Positions 19,014-26,417 of a stretch of 64,000 nucleotides of DNA are shown piece by piece. The DNA comes from Bradyrhizobium sp. CSA112. Lineage in GTDB: Bacteria > Pseudomonadota > Alphaproteobacteria > Rhizobiales > Xanthobacteraceae. Within the stretch, counting starts at the first letter, position 1, and the number at the start of each line of letters is the position of its first letter. The notes under the pieces were generated by a model, which did no database searches, had not been told where the DNA came from, and worked only from the letters and a program-made list of their open reading frames with translations. The stretch spans positions 124,001 to 188,000 of the forward strand of contig NZ_JAACFS010000010.1 in the NCBI RefSeq assembly GCF_029051645.1. The letters run 5' to 3'. Both the position numbers and the translations under genes were made by a program.

Positions 19014-20537
19014 TCAGGAACCGCCCTTCGTCCGCGCGCGCTTGGCGGTTGGATGGGAGATTAAACGGGCGAGGAGTGCGCTTGCGGATTCGTCGGCTGG
19101 GTCTTGCGGTACAAGGCGGCCCTCGAAGGCTGCCTTGAGAATGGATTGCTTCAGCCGGGCCACATCGGCCGCCTCGGCATCAAGCAGGGCAAGCGTGTCA
19201 GCGGAGGCCGATAGTGCATCCGAGACACGGCGGACGACTTCTTCGGCTTCGGCGGGGGGTGGGATAGGGATAGGTGTTGCCTTTAGCGACTCCCCTGAAA
19301 GCCCCTGCTGTCCAGCCGTGGTTTTGATGTTTGCGGCGATATGCTTTCGACTGACGCCAGTGTTTACGGCAAGCTCGACAAACTCCGCCAGCATGGAGAG
19401 AACAGGTTCAAGACGCACGCGGATGATCTTGTCAGGATAGAAACGTTTGGGCCCTCTATAGATCGCACCAACCCCGACGAGCTCGGCTGATCCATTGTAT
19501 CGGGTAAAGAGCAGATCACCCGCCTCGACTGTCGCGGCGGCCGCGGCTTTGGCCTGATCGCTATCCAGAAAGCGGATCTGGGTTTCGTCGATCCGAAGAG
19601 GTCTTACCGCTGAAATGCGTAGGATCTCGTGATCGTTTGAGGCGGCGCGCGGAGCGGCCGACGTTCCATTCCTGACGCTCTCCGCAATCCCGTCCAAGGT
19701 TGCCCAGTTCCAACCACGGGGAAGCTGTGGCAGAGTGGACGTGTCGAGCCGTGCGGGCTCGGCGACGCGAGCACGGGCTCCTTGGTGCACGCGCTTTTTG
19801 CCGATGCGGGCGAAAAGGTCGGTCCCCGTCTCGGAGCCGGGGTTCGCTGCACGCCAGTCCTTCGTCAGTTCGCCAGTGACAGCGGATTTCAAAAGCGCGC
19901 GACGGAAGGTGCCAAGGCCCTCCTGCACCATCGCCAGCGCCGCCTCTCCATCGGCAATTTCCGCAAACAGCGCGTCCAGCCGCGCCACGATGCGGCACTG
20001 CTCGGCCGACGGCGGGAGTGGAATCAACAAATCTTCGACAAAAGATCGGGGGAGTTCTTGCTGGTTAGTCGACCCAACGTGCCCATCAATAACCAGATGT
20101 TGAACACGTAGCGTTTCGATAAAATAACCAAGATAGGAAGGCTCGACGGAAGTTGGTCTAACCAATGTGACATGCGAGTCGATGGTCAATTCAGGAATCG
20201 ACCCGTCGTAGACTACTGCGCGCCCAATCGTGCCCGTGCCGGTGGAGTTCCAAAGGAGATCTCCAGCCCTGATGTGAAGTTCAGTTGCCAAGCGATCAAA
20301 GGCATCACGCGAGGTGAGCTTGAAATGCTTCGGTTCAAGGCGATGCCAACGAATGCACTTTTGATTGACGACAGGCACGCCGCCGCTTGCAACGTAGGTC
20401 GGCCCACGACCCCGCCCTATGAAGCTTGAGAGACGCTTTAGCGGCACCCACTCCCACCCATCTGGCAGCAACCAAGGCCCATCCGGCTTCTCTAAATCCT
20501 CTACTTTTTCCGCCACCGCAGCACCAACGACCATCAA
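19014..20537 (-). CDS. hsdS: Type I restriction-modification specificity subunit (HsdS)
   Basis: A 507-residue HsdS with two target recognition domains, the first starting at LPDGWEWVPLKRLSSF and the second at LPRGWNWATLDGIAESV, each followed by conserved helical spacers (RIVARLDALFAEIADGEAAL; ILKAAFEGRLVPQDP). It defines the bipartite DNA target of the methylase and nuclease. Its start overlaps the hsdR stop by 4 bp, and the TIR gene follows 2 bp later. The protein is long enough for two full recognition domains, so no truncation. The target sequence cannot be read from the protein by eye. Confidence 0.93.
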   Translation of the reverse strand: MMVVGAAVAEKVEDLEKPDGPWLLPDGWEWVPLKRLSSFIGRGRGPTYVASGGVPVVNQKCIRWHRLEPKHFKLTSRDAFDRLATELHIRAGDLLWNSTGTGTIGRAVVYDGSIPELTIDSHVTLVRPTSVEPSYLGYFIETLRVQHLVIDGHVGSTNQQELPRSFVEDLLIPLPPSAEQCRIVARLDALFAEIADGEAALAMVQEGLGTFRRALLKSAVTGELTKDWRAANPGSETGTDLFARIGKKRVHQGARARVAEPARLDTSTLPQLPRGWNWATLDGIAESVRNGTSAAPRAASNDHEILRISAVRPLRIDETQIRFLDSDQAKAAAAATVEAGDLLFTRYNGSAELVGVGAIYRGPKRFYPDKIIRVRLEPVLSMLAEFVELAVNTGVSRKHIAANIKTTAGQQGLSGESLKATPIPIPPPAEAEEVVRRVSDALSASADTLALLDAEAADVARLKQSILKAAFEGRLVPQDPADESASALLARLISHPTAKRARTKGGS

Positions 20538-23272
20538 GCCACCAACACATCTGAGAGTTCATCGAGGAGCGCCGGTAGCCTGGCGCCGAACAGCGCCCGC
20601 GCCCGCACAATGCCGCCGCGCCCGGCGAATTCCGGCGCATCCATCATGTCCTCCGGCCGGATTTCGATGTTGACCCCGAGGTGATCACGGATCGCCCTCA
20701 GCCAGGCACGCTGCTCCTCGCTATAGGAGCGCCCGGCCTTTTCCTCGCGGCCGAGCCACAAGTTGAAGCGTCCGGCAATTACCGAAGGCAAAGGCTCTAG
20801 GGACTCGCTGCTCGCGATCGCATAGCGCACCAGCATGACGATGTCAGCCAGCGTCCCCGCCGGGTTGCCGCGAACCTTGTCGGATGCGAGGCGCTTGTAC
20901 GCGCGCCAGATGTCGACGGGTTCGAGAAGCCAGGGCGGGCGTTTCAGCGCCTCCTTGAGATCGTCCACCGCCTCGTAGGTCAGTCGCCGTTGCGCATAGG
21001 GCAGCCGGTAGAGGATTTGCAGGGCGGCGAGTTCGTCGCGCCGCTCCTCCAGAAAGCGCTTGAAGCGCTCAACCGTGTCGGTGGCCTTTTTCTCGTCCCA
21101 CCCGGATGAGACGACGGCGTCGGTGGAGATCGTGTCGATGCGGATATCGGCAGAGGCCTTGACGTCCTTCAGCAGACGCCGCAGCGTCGGATCGTCAAAG
21201 ATGGTTGCCGCCGCATCCTTCGCCGCCTCGCGCGCCTTCTTCTGCTCGGGTTCCGGCGCATCCTTCGGCACACGCTTCGCCAGTGCGTCCGGATCGACGG
21301 CGTCGAGCAGGCGCGAGGCGAGGCCAGAAAGATCGACGCCGCCCGAGGCCTTGACGATCGCCGCACGGTCTTTGTCGCCGATCCGCCGGTCGAGCGCGGC
21401 CAGGCGGGCCGCGAGCGTGGCGAAGGCGTCGTCGTCCCGCCGGCCGGCGGCAATGTCGTCGATCAGCCTGTCGAAGGAAATGACACGGTCGCGCTCTAGC
21501 GGTTGCGAAACAGTTTTCAGGCTTTCCGACACCCCGACCGCGTCGATCAGCACGAACCGGGTTTTTGCCTCGGCATCCGGCGTTACCTCGCGCAGCTTTT
21601 CCGCAGAGATGGTGCGCGCGCCCCGGCCTTTCATCTGCTCGAAATAGAGTTCGGACCTGACGTCACGCATGAAGATCAGCACTTCCAGCGGTTTGACGTC
21701 GGTGCCGGTGGCGATCATGTCGACGGTGACTGCGATGCGGGGGTTATAGTCGTTGCGGAACGACCGGATCAGCGACTCGGGGTCGGCGCCATCGGTCTTG
21801 TAGGTGATCTTCTTGGCAAAGTCGTTGCCCTTGCCGAACACCTCGCGGACGAGGGTTGTGATCTCCTCGGCGTGGTGATCATCCTTGGCAAATATCAGCG
21901 TTTTCGGCACCTCGGAGCGCCCGGGAAACAATTCGGTGAAAAGGGAATCCCGATAGGTTTCGAGAACGGTGCGGATCTGGTTCGGCACCAACACCGAACG
22001 GTCGATCTGATCCGGGGCGTAGCTGAAATCCGCTTCGAGAGTTTCGTAGCGCTCCGCCCGCGTGCGCTTGTCCCGCACCGGCAGGTCATAGCCGGCCTTT
22101 ACCGTCGCGCCGCGCTCGCCGATCTCGGTGCGAATCCGGAACACCTCGAATCCGACGTTCACGCCGTCGACCACGGAACGCTCATAAGGATATTGCGCGA
22201 CGAGGTTCTTGCCGAAGAAACCGAGCGTGTGCAGCGAGGGCGTTGCGGTCAGCCCCACCGTGAAGGCATCGAAATATTCAAGTACCTGACGCCAGGTGCC
22301 GTAGATCGAGCGATGGCATTCGTCTGTTATGACGAGGTCGAAACTCTCGATCGGGATCGACGGGTTGTAGGAAACGAGCCGCTCGGTGTCTGCCCGCGAC
22401 AATTCAAACGACGATGCCTCTTCCTCTTCTTCCGACAATTCCTTGCCGGTGAGAACCGAGTAGACGCGCTGGATCGTGGCGATCACGATTTGCGCATCCT
22501 TGTCGAGGCCCGCCGCGCCGAGTTTCTGGACGTTGTAGATTTCGGAGAACGAGCGGCCGGTTCCGGGCGGCCGGTAGGCTAGATATTCGTCGCGTGTCTG
22601 GCGGACGAGGTTGGCGCGATCGGCCAGGAACAGGATTCGCTTGAATCCGGCGTGTGCCAGCAGCCGGTAACTCAAGGTGCAGGCAGTGAAGGTCTTGCCG
22701 GCGCCGGTCGCCATTTGTACCAGCGCACGGGGACGGTTTTGAGCCATGGAACCTTCGAGCGCTGACACGGCGTCAATCTGGCAGGCGCGCAGGCCGTCGG
22801 TGATGAATGGCGGCATGACCCGAAGCCGGCCGCGCAAAGTGAGAGGCTCCCTTAGCTCACGTTCCAACGTCTCCGGCCGATGAAAGGCAAAGACGCGGCG
22901 CGACACCGGATCAGGGTCGGCGTGGTCGCGAAACAGCGTCTCCGCGCCTGAGGCCACATATTCGAACCGGACCTGACCTTCCTCGCGGACGAGGTGCTTC
23001 GGCACATCCGCGATGTATCGCGCCGCCTGCTCGGAATAGCCCGAAAGCGTGGTGCCTTCCGGTTTGGCCTCGATCACGCCGCAGAGCTTCCGACCTACGA
23101 ACAAGCCATAGTCCACGGGACCGGAAGACGTCTGGAACTCGCGCAGCGCCACGCCCAATCCAGCGCCAAGGTTCATTTCAGCCTTGGACTGGATCAGCCA
23201 TCCGGACGCGACAAGCCGCCGGTCAATCAGGGACCGGGCCTTATCTTCTGGATGAAAGGCGAAATCGTTCAT
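20534..23272 (-). CDS. hsdR: Type I restriction endonuclease subunit (HsdR)
   Basis: The 912-residue protein has an N-terminal PD-(D/E)xK nuclease (GPVDY Asp54, VIEAK Glu68/Lys70), a superfamily 2 translocase (MATGAGKT 187-194; DECH 317-320; TATP 342-345; DMIATGTDVKPLEVLIFMR) and a C-terminal domain of the EcoEI type. It translocates DNA and cuts away from unmethylated sites. The frame is open to a TTG at 23320, but the ATG at 23272 is the more natural start; its ribosome site is weak. It is the first gene of the hsdR-hsdS-TIR-hsdM operon. All catalytic residues are present. Confidence 0.92.
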   Translation of the reverse strand: MNDFAFHPEDKARSLIDRRLVASGWLIQSKAEMNLGAGLGVALREFQTSSGPVDYGLFVGRKLCGVIEAKPEGTTLSGYSEQAARYIADVPKHLVREEGQVRFEYVASGAETLFRDHADPDPVSRRVFAFHRPETLERELREPLTLRGRLRVMPPFITDGLRACQIDAVSALEGSMAQNRPRALVQMATGAGKTFTACTLSYRLLAHAGFKRILFLADRANLVRQTRDEYLAYRPPGTGRSFSEIYNVQKLGAAGLDKDAQIVIATIQRVYSVLTGKELSEEEEEASSFELSRADTERLVSYNPSIPIESFDLVITDECHRSIYGTWRQVLEYFDAFTVGLTATPSLHTLGFFGKNLVAQYPYERSVVDGVNVGFEVFRIRTEIGERGATVKAGYDLPVRDKRTRAERYETLEADFSYAPDQIDRSVLVPNQIRTVLETYRDSLFTELFPGRSEVPKTLIFAKDDHHAEEITTLVREVFGKGNDFAKKITYKTDGADPESLIRSFRNDYNPRIAVTVDMIATGTDVKPLEVLIFMRDVRSELYFEQMKGRGARTISAEKLREVTPDAEAKTRFVLIDAVGVSESLKTVSQPLERDRVISFDRLIDDIAAGRRDDDAFATLAARLAALDRRIGDKDRAAIVKASGGVDLSGLASRLLDAVDPDALAKRVPKDAPEPEQKKAREAAKDAAATIFDDPTLRRLLKDVKASADIRIDTISTDAVVSSGWDEKKATDTVERFKRFLEERRDELAALQILYRLPYAQRRLTYEAVDDLKEALKRPPWLLEPVDIWRAYKRLASDKVRGNPAGTLADIVMLVRYAIASSESLEPLPSVIAGRFNLWLGREEKAGRSYSEEQRAWLRAIRDHLGVNIEIRPEDMMDAPEFAGRGGIVRARALFGARLPALLDELSDVLVA

Positions 23273-23405
23273 ATTGCAATTTATGCGGGACGCACGACCG
23301 TGACGCAAATCTGATCCCAAGAACAGCAGTGGACACCAACCTCAGCCGCACCAACAAGAAGCTTGCCTGGACGTTTTCTCTCGTGGCGACTCGGCGGCGA
23401 TTCTC

Positions 23406-23440
23406 AGAAAAAAAAGCGCCCCATCGGGGCGGCTTTCCAG
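23406..23440 (-). terminator. Rho-independent terminator
   Basis: On the minus strand a GC stem (GCCGCCCC, loop GATG, GGGGCGC) is followed by eight T residues, a classic intrinsic terminator. It lies just downstream of the tRNA fragment and tRNA-Arg and upstream of hsdR, and resembles tRNA-gene terminators of this group. Confidence 0.8.
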
Positions 23441-23467
23441 TTACACTGATTAATCAGCATCTTATCT

Positions 23468-23517
23468 TGGTTGCGGGATAGGATTTGAACCTATGACCTT
23501 CAGGTTATGAGCCTGAC
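23468..23517 (-). pseudogene. 3' fragment of an initiator tRNA-fMet(CAU)
   Basis: Read on the minus strand, the 50 nt match the 3' part of initiator tRNA: anticodon arm TCAGG-CTCATAA-CCTGA, variable AGGTC, a T arm ATAGG-TTCAAAT-CCTAT, and a CCCGCAACCA end. The D arm and 5' acceptor strand are absent and the acceptor is one base short. Identity stops inside a 15-bp palindrome (23509-23523). Such tRNA tails are typical attachment-site remnants of integrative elements. Its CCA end and terminator face the defence island. Confidence 0.75.
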
Positions 23518-23665
23518 AGGCTCGCACTAAGGGCCAGAACGAGCGACTAGAAAGTGCCAGCGAGAATTTCACTGTGTTTGCGGAATAGCCGTCGTGGGAC
23601 TTTGGCTTCCTTGCAAATCCCGTAAAAGACCAATAATTTTTGCACGGTAAGTAGTGGCTAAGTGC

Positions 23666-23742
23666 TGGCGCGCCCGAAGAGATTCGAACTCCTGACCCCC
23701 AGATTCGTAGTCTGGTGCTCTATCCAGCTGAGCTACGGGCGC
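23666..23742 (-). tRNA. tRNA-Arg(ACG)
   Basis: A complete 77-nt tRNA on the minus strand: acceptor GCGCCCG paired with CGGGCGC, D arm GCTCAGCTGGATAGAGC, anticodon stem CCAGA/TCTGG around loop CTACGAA (anticodon ACG), T arm GGAG-TTCGAAT-CTC(T), and an encoded CCA. Its 3' end points toward the defence island, the usual geometry for an integration target. Confidence 0.95.
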
Positions 23743-23895
23743 GTTTTCGCTTGGCATTTGGGCCTCAGGGGCCCGGATGCATCCGATAAAGGCTCGGACG
23801 GTCGCGAAAGAGCGCTTTAGCTACCCGCTCCGGCCTCGCTTTGCAAGGTCTCGAAAGCAGGTTCTGACCGGCAAGTCCGAGGCGGTTAACCTGCT

Positions 23896-23988
23896 GTCAT
23901 TCCGTGGCGGACGGCAGCGGGAAGCTGGAATCTCCCTGCAATCACATCGGGATTCCGGGTTTAATGCTTCGCATCGCCCCGGAATGAC
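23896..23988. repeat. Dispersed repeat A (gtcattccg...ggaatgac), diverged copy
   Basis: Starts gtcattccgtgg and ends cgccccggaatgac, an imperfect long palindrome related to the copies at 28300 and 48227. It is the first dispersed repeat to the right of the island boundary. Confidence 0.7.
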
Positions 23989-24005
23989 GCGGAAATAGCC
24001 ACGCC

Positions 24006-25478
24006 TTAGGCCCGCGCCCGCTCGTTGCGGACGCTCTGCAGTTCCACCGGGCGGTCCGGAATTGAGATCCGGAAGGTGGCGCCTATGGTGCCTTCGACCA
24101 GATGGATGTCGCCGCCATGGGCGCGGACCAGTTCGGCGGCGATCGCAAGGCCCAACCCGCTGCCGCCGGAGCGGTTGGAAGTCTGGAACGCCTCGAACAG
24201 ATGCTCGCGCGCCTTCGCCGGCACGCCGGGACCGGTGTCGGAGACCTCGATAATGGCGACCGAGCCTTCGCGCCGACCGGTGATGCGGATCTGCAATGCC
24301 GTCGCGTCGCCCTTGGCGCTTTCCAGCGCCTGCGCGGCGTTGCGCACCAAATTGAGCAGCACGCGAAACAGTTGATCGGGATCGGCATCGATCGAGAGCC
24401 CGCGCTCGATTGCGCTGATCCAGGTAATCGAGGCATCGGCAGCAAGGCCTGCCGATTCGCGAACCTCTGCAACCGCAGGCTCGACCAGGATCATGCGGCG
24501 GTCGGGCTCGGCTTCCTGGGCGCGACCATAAGAGAGGGTCGACTGGCAGAAGTCGATGGCGCGCTCCAGCGAGCGCATCAGTTTCGGCGCAAAGCGCTGC
24601 ACCCGCGGATCCGGCACGCTGGCGAGCTGGTCCGACAGCAGTTGCGAGGACGCCAGAAGATTGCGCAGATCGTGGTTGATCTTCGACACGGCAAGGCCGA
24701 GCGCGGCAAGCCGGCTCTTCTGGGAGAGCATCGAGACGAGGTCGCGCTGCATGTCGGACAATTCGCGTTCCACCACACCGATCTCGTCGCCGCGCTGGCT
24801 CGGAACGATGATGCGCGCCGCGCTTTCCGGGTTTTCGTGGAAGCCGACGAGATTTGCGGTCAGCCGTCGCATCGGCCGCACGAACAGATAATGCAGCGCG
24901 AGGTAGACCAGCCCCGCGGCGAGCATCGCGATTCCCAGCGAGACCAGCAGCAGATTGCCGGAGAAGCGGTACATCGCCTGCCGCAGCGGCTTTTCATCGA
25001 CTACGACCTCGATGAATTGCGCGCCACCGGGCGCGGCCCCGACCACCCGAATGGTCTGGTTGCCGGTGTCCAGCATGGTCTCAAAGGATTCGACGATCGC
25101 GGACCACACCGTCAGGGTCCGCAGGTCGATATCGCGGTCGATCGCCGCCGGCAGGTCGGCGCTGGCGAGCAGCCGGCGCTGCTGCCCCATCTTGATGGCG
25201 ACCGCGCGTGCGCCGACGCTGGTCAGGATCTGCCGTGCCAGCGAATCCGGCACCATGCCGAGCGGCGCGGCATCCAGCACCAATGCGGCGGTGTTGGCCG
25301 CCGCGAGGCGGTCGTTCAGCCGGTTGGTCCAGAAATTCGCGATCGAAGGCACGTAGATCATCAGGAGGGCGATCATCACGAGAGGGATGGTCAGCAGCAA
25401 AAGCTTGCCGGACAGGCCGAGCCGCCGCGGGCCCGAGGCCCGCGGCGCTTGAGGAGTCGGCTGGTCGGTCGCTGACAC
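24006..25478 (-). CDS. Membrane sensor histidine kinase
   Basis: A 490-residue kinase with two membrane helices (about 24-44 and 172-194) around a periplasmic sensor of about 125 residues, a HAMP linker (about 197-252), a dimerisation helix with the phosphorylated His269 (KINHDLRNLLASS), and an ATPase domain with NLVRNAAQALE, DTGPGVPA and GGSGLGLAI. GTG 25478 has AAGG eight bases upstream; the frame is open to a GTG at 25532, which has no ribosome site. No response regulator is adjacent, so it is an orphan by location. The NHDLRN variant around the His is seen in some alphaproteobacterial kinases. The signal it senses is unknown. Confidence 0.85.
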   Translation of the reverse strand: MSATDQPTPQAPRASGPRRLGLSGKLLLLTIPLVMIALLMIYVPSIANFWTNRLNDRLAAANTAALVLDAAPLGMVPDSLARQILTSVGARAVAIKMGQQRRLLASADLPAAIDRDIDLRTLTVWSAIVESFETMLDTGNQTIRVVGAAPGGAQFIEVVVDEKPLRQAMYRFSGNLLLVSLGIAMLAAGLVYLALHYLFVRPMRRLTANLVGFHENPESAARIIVPSQRGDEIGVVERELSDMQRDLVSMLSQKSRLAALGLAVSKINHDLRNLLASSQLLSDQLASVPDPRVQRFAPKLMRSLERAIDFCQSTLSYGRAQEAEPDRRMILVEPAVAEVRESAGLAADASITWISAIERGLSIDADPDQLFRVLLNLVRNAAQALESAKGDATALQIRITGRREGSVAIIEVSDTGPGVPAKAREHLFEAFQTSNRSGGSGLGLAIAAELVRAHGGDIHLVEGTIGATFRISIPDRPVELQSVRNERARA

Positions 25479-25723
25479 GATAGCTGCCTTGATCTCTCTG
25501 CTTTGGAGCCCGCCGGACCCAGGCCGCACCACCCCATGGGTGCGTTACCGTGATTCCAAGGATGCGTTTGGGCCACCGAGCGGTCAAATTACCGATCGCT
25601 AATGTCCGGTGGTTCCGATGGTCCGGGTACGCCGCCGTCTCGTCCCTAAAAACCCCGCGAAAACAGATATATTCGCCCCAATTGCGACGTTTCAAAGAAC
25701 GGCTGACGCGGCCACCGCCGACA

Positions 25724-25752
25724 TTGACGAAAACAGGTCGCTCCCGTATAAG
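25724..25752 (+). promoter_or_regulatory. Near-consensus sigma-70 promoter for rpmH operon
   Basis: TTGACG at 25724-25729 and TATAAG at 25747-25752 are separated by 17 bp, an almost ideal housekeeping promoter about 140 bp before rpmH. Expected to drive rpmH-rnpA-yidC. The gap 25533-25892 otherwise holds no gene. Confidence 0.75.
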
Positions 25753-25892
25753 CCGCGCCAACTGTCCGCGATGGCCCGGTTCCACCGGGGGCGGCTCGTT
25801 TGGGCCGTAAATGGCCCTTTTTCGGGCCGGCCCGCATCACCGGACGCATCTCAATCCAACAGGCACATTGCCCGGTCAGCGGAGAACTACCC

Positions 25893-26027
25893 GTGAAGCG
25901 GACTTATCAACCCAGCAAACTGGTGCGCAAGCGCCGTCACGGCTTCCGCGCCCGTCTCGCCACCGCCGGCGGCCGCAAGGTTCTCGCCGCTCGCCGTGCG
26001 CGTGGCCGCAAGCGTCTGAGCGCCTGA
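25893..26027 (+). CDS. rpmH: 50S ribosomal protein L34
   Basis: The 44-residue, Arg/Lys-rich protein (MKRTYQPSKLVRKRRHGFRA...) is L34, a small component of the large ribosomal subunit. It uses a GTG start at 25893 behind GGAG. It is followed within 25 bp by rnpA, the near-universal rpmH-rnpA pair, and transcribed from the promoter at 25724. Confidence 0.98.
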   Translation: MKRTYQPSKLVRKRRHGFRARLATAGGRKVLAARRARGRKRLSA

Positions 26028-26052
26028 GCCGGATCTTCCGGAGATTTCATTC

Positions 26053-26397
26053 ATGGATCGGCTGAGGCAGCGGGCGGACTTTCTCGCCGTTGCCAATGGC
26101 ACACGGGCCAACAGCGCTGCCTTCGTGGTGCAGGGCCGCCGGCGCGACGATGACGGGCCGATCCGGATTGGTTTTACCGTTACCAAAAAAAACGGCACCG
26201 CCACCGAGCGCAATCGCATCCGGCGCAGGCTTCGCGAACTGGTGAAGCGGCTGGACGTCATATCCATGCGACCGCACCATGATTATGTGCTGGTAGGCCG
26301 CCGGGCCGCGCTCACCCGCGACTTCGCAACCATGCTCGACGATCTCCGCTCGGCGCTGCATCGCCTCGACCGGCAGCCGACCAAACATCAGAATTGA
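26053..26397 (+). CDS. rnpA: Ribonuclease P protein component
   Basis: A 114-residue basic protein with the RNase P signature ERNRIRRRLRELVK near residues 56-70. It binds the catalytic RNase P RNA to mature tRNA 5' ends. It lies between rpmH and yidC in the conserved order rpmH-rnpA-yidC. Typical length, intact signature. Confidence 0.96.
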   Translation: MDRLRQRADFLAVANGTRANSAAFVVQGRRRDDDGPIRIGFTVTKKNGTATERNRIRRRLRELVKRLDVISMRPHHDYVLVGRRAALTRDFATMLDDLRSALHRLDRQPTKHQN

Positions 26398-26417
26398 ATG
26401 GCGAGACCTCAAAAACG

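Noticed and set aside
21503..22582. 359-codon open frame antisense to hsdR
   Set aside because: Low-complexity Arg/Gly/Asp-rich translation typical of the complement of a GC-rich gene; no motif.
23569..23757. Minus-strand 62-residue open frame containing VAQLDRAPDYESGGQ
   Set aside because: It is a translation of the tRNA-Arg gene, a well-known kind of false protein prediction.
24102..25475. 457-codon open frame antisense to the sensor kinase
   Set aside because: Mirror of the real coding frame with no domain, while the opposite strand has an intact kinase.
25533..25892. Replication origin near rpmH
   Set aside because: No DnaA-box cluster and no dnaA or parAB genes; in alphaproteobacteria the origin usually lies elsewhere.
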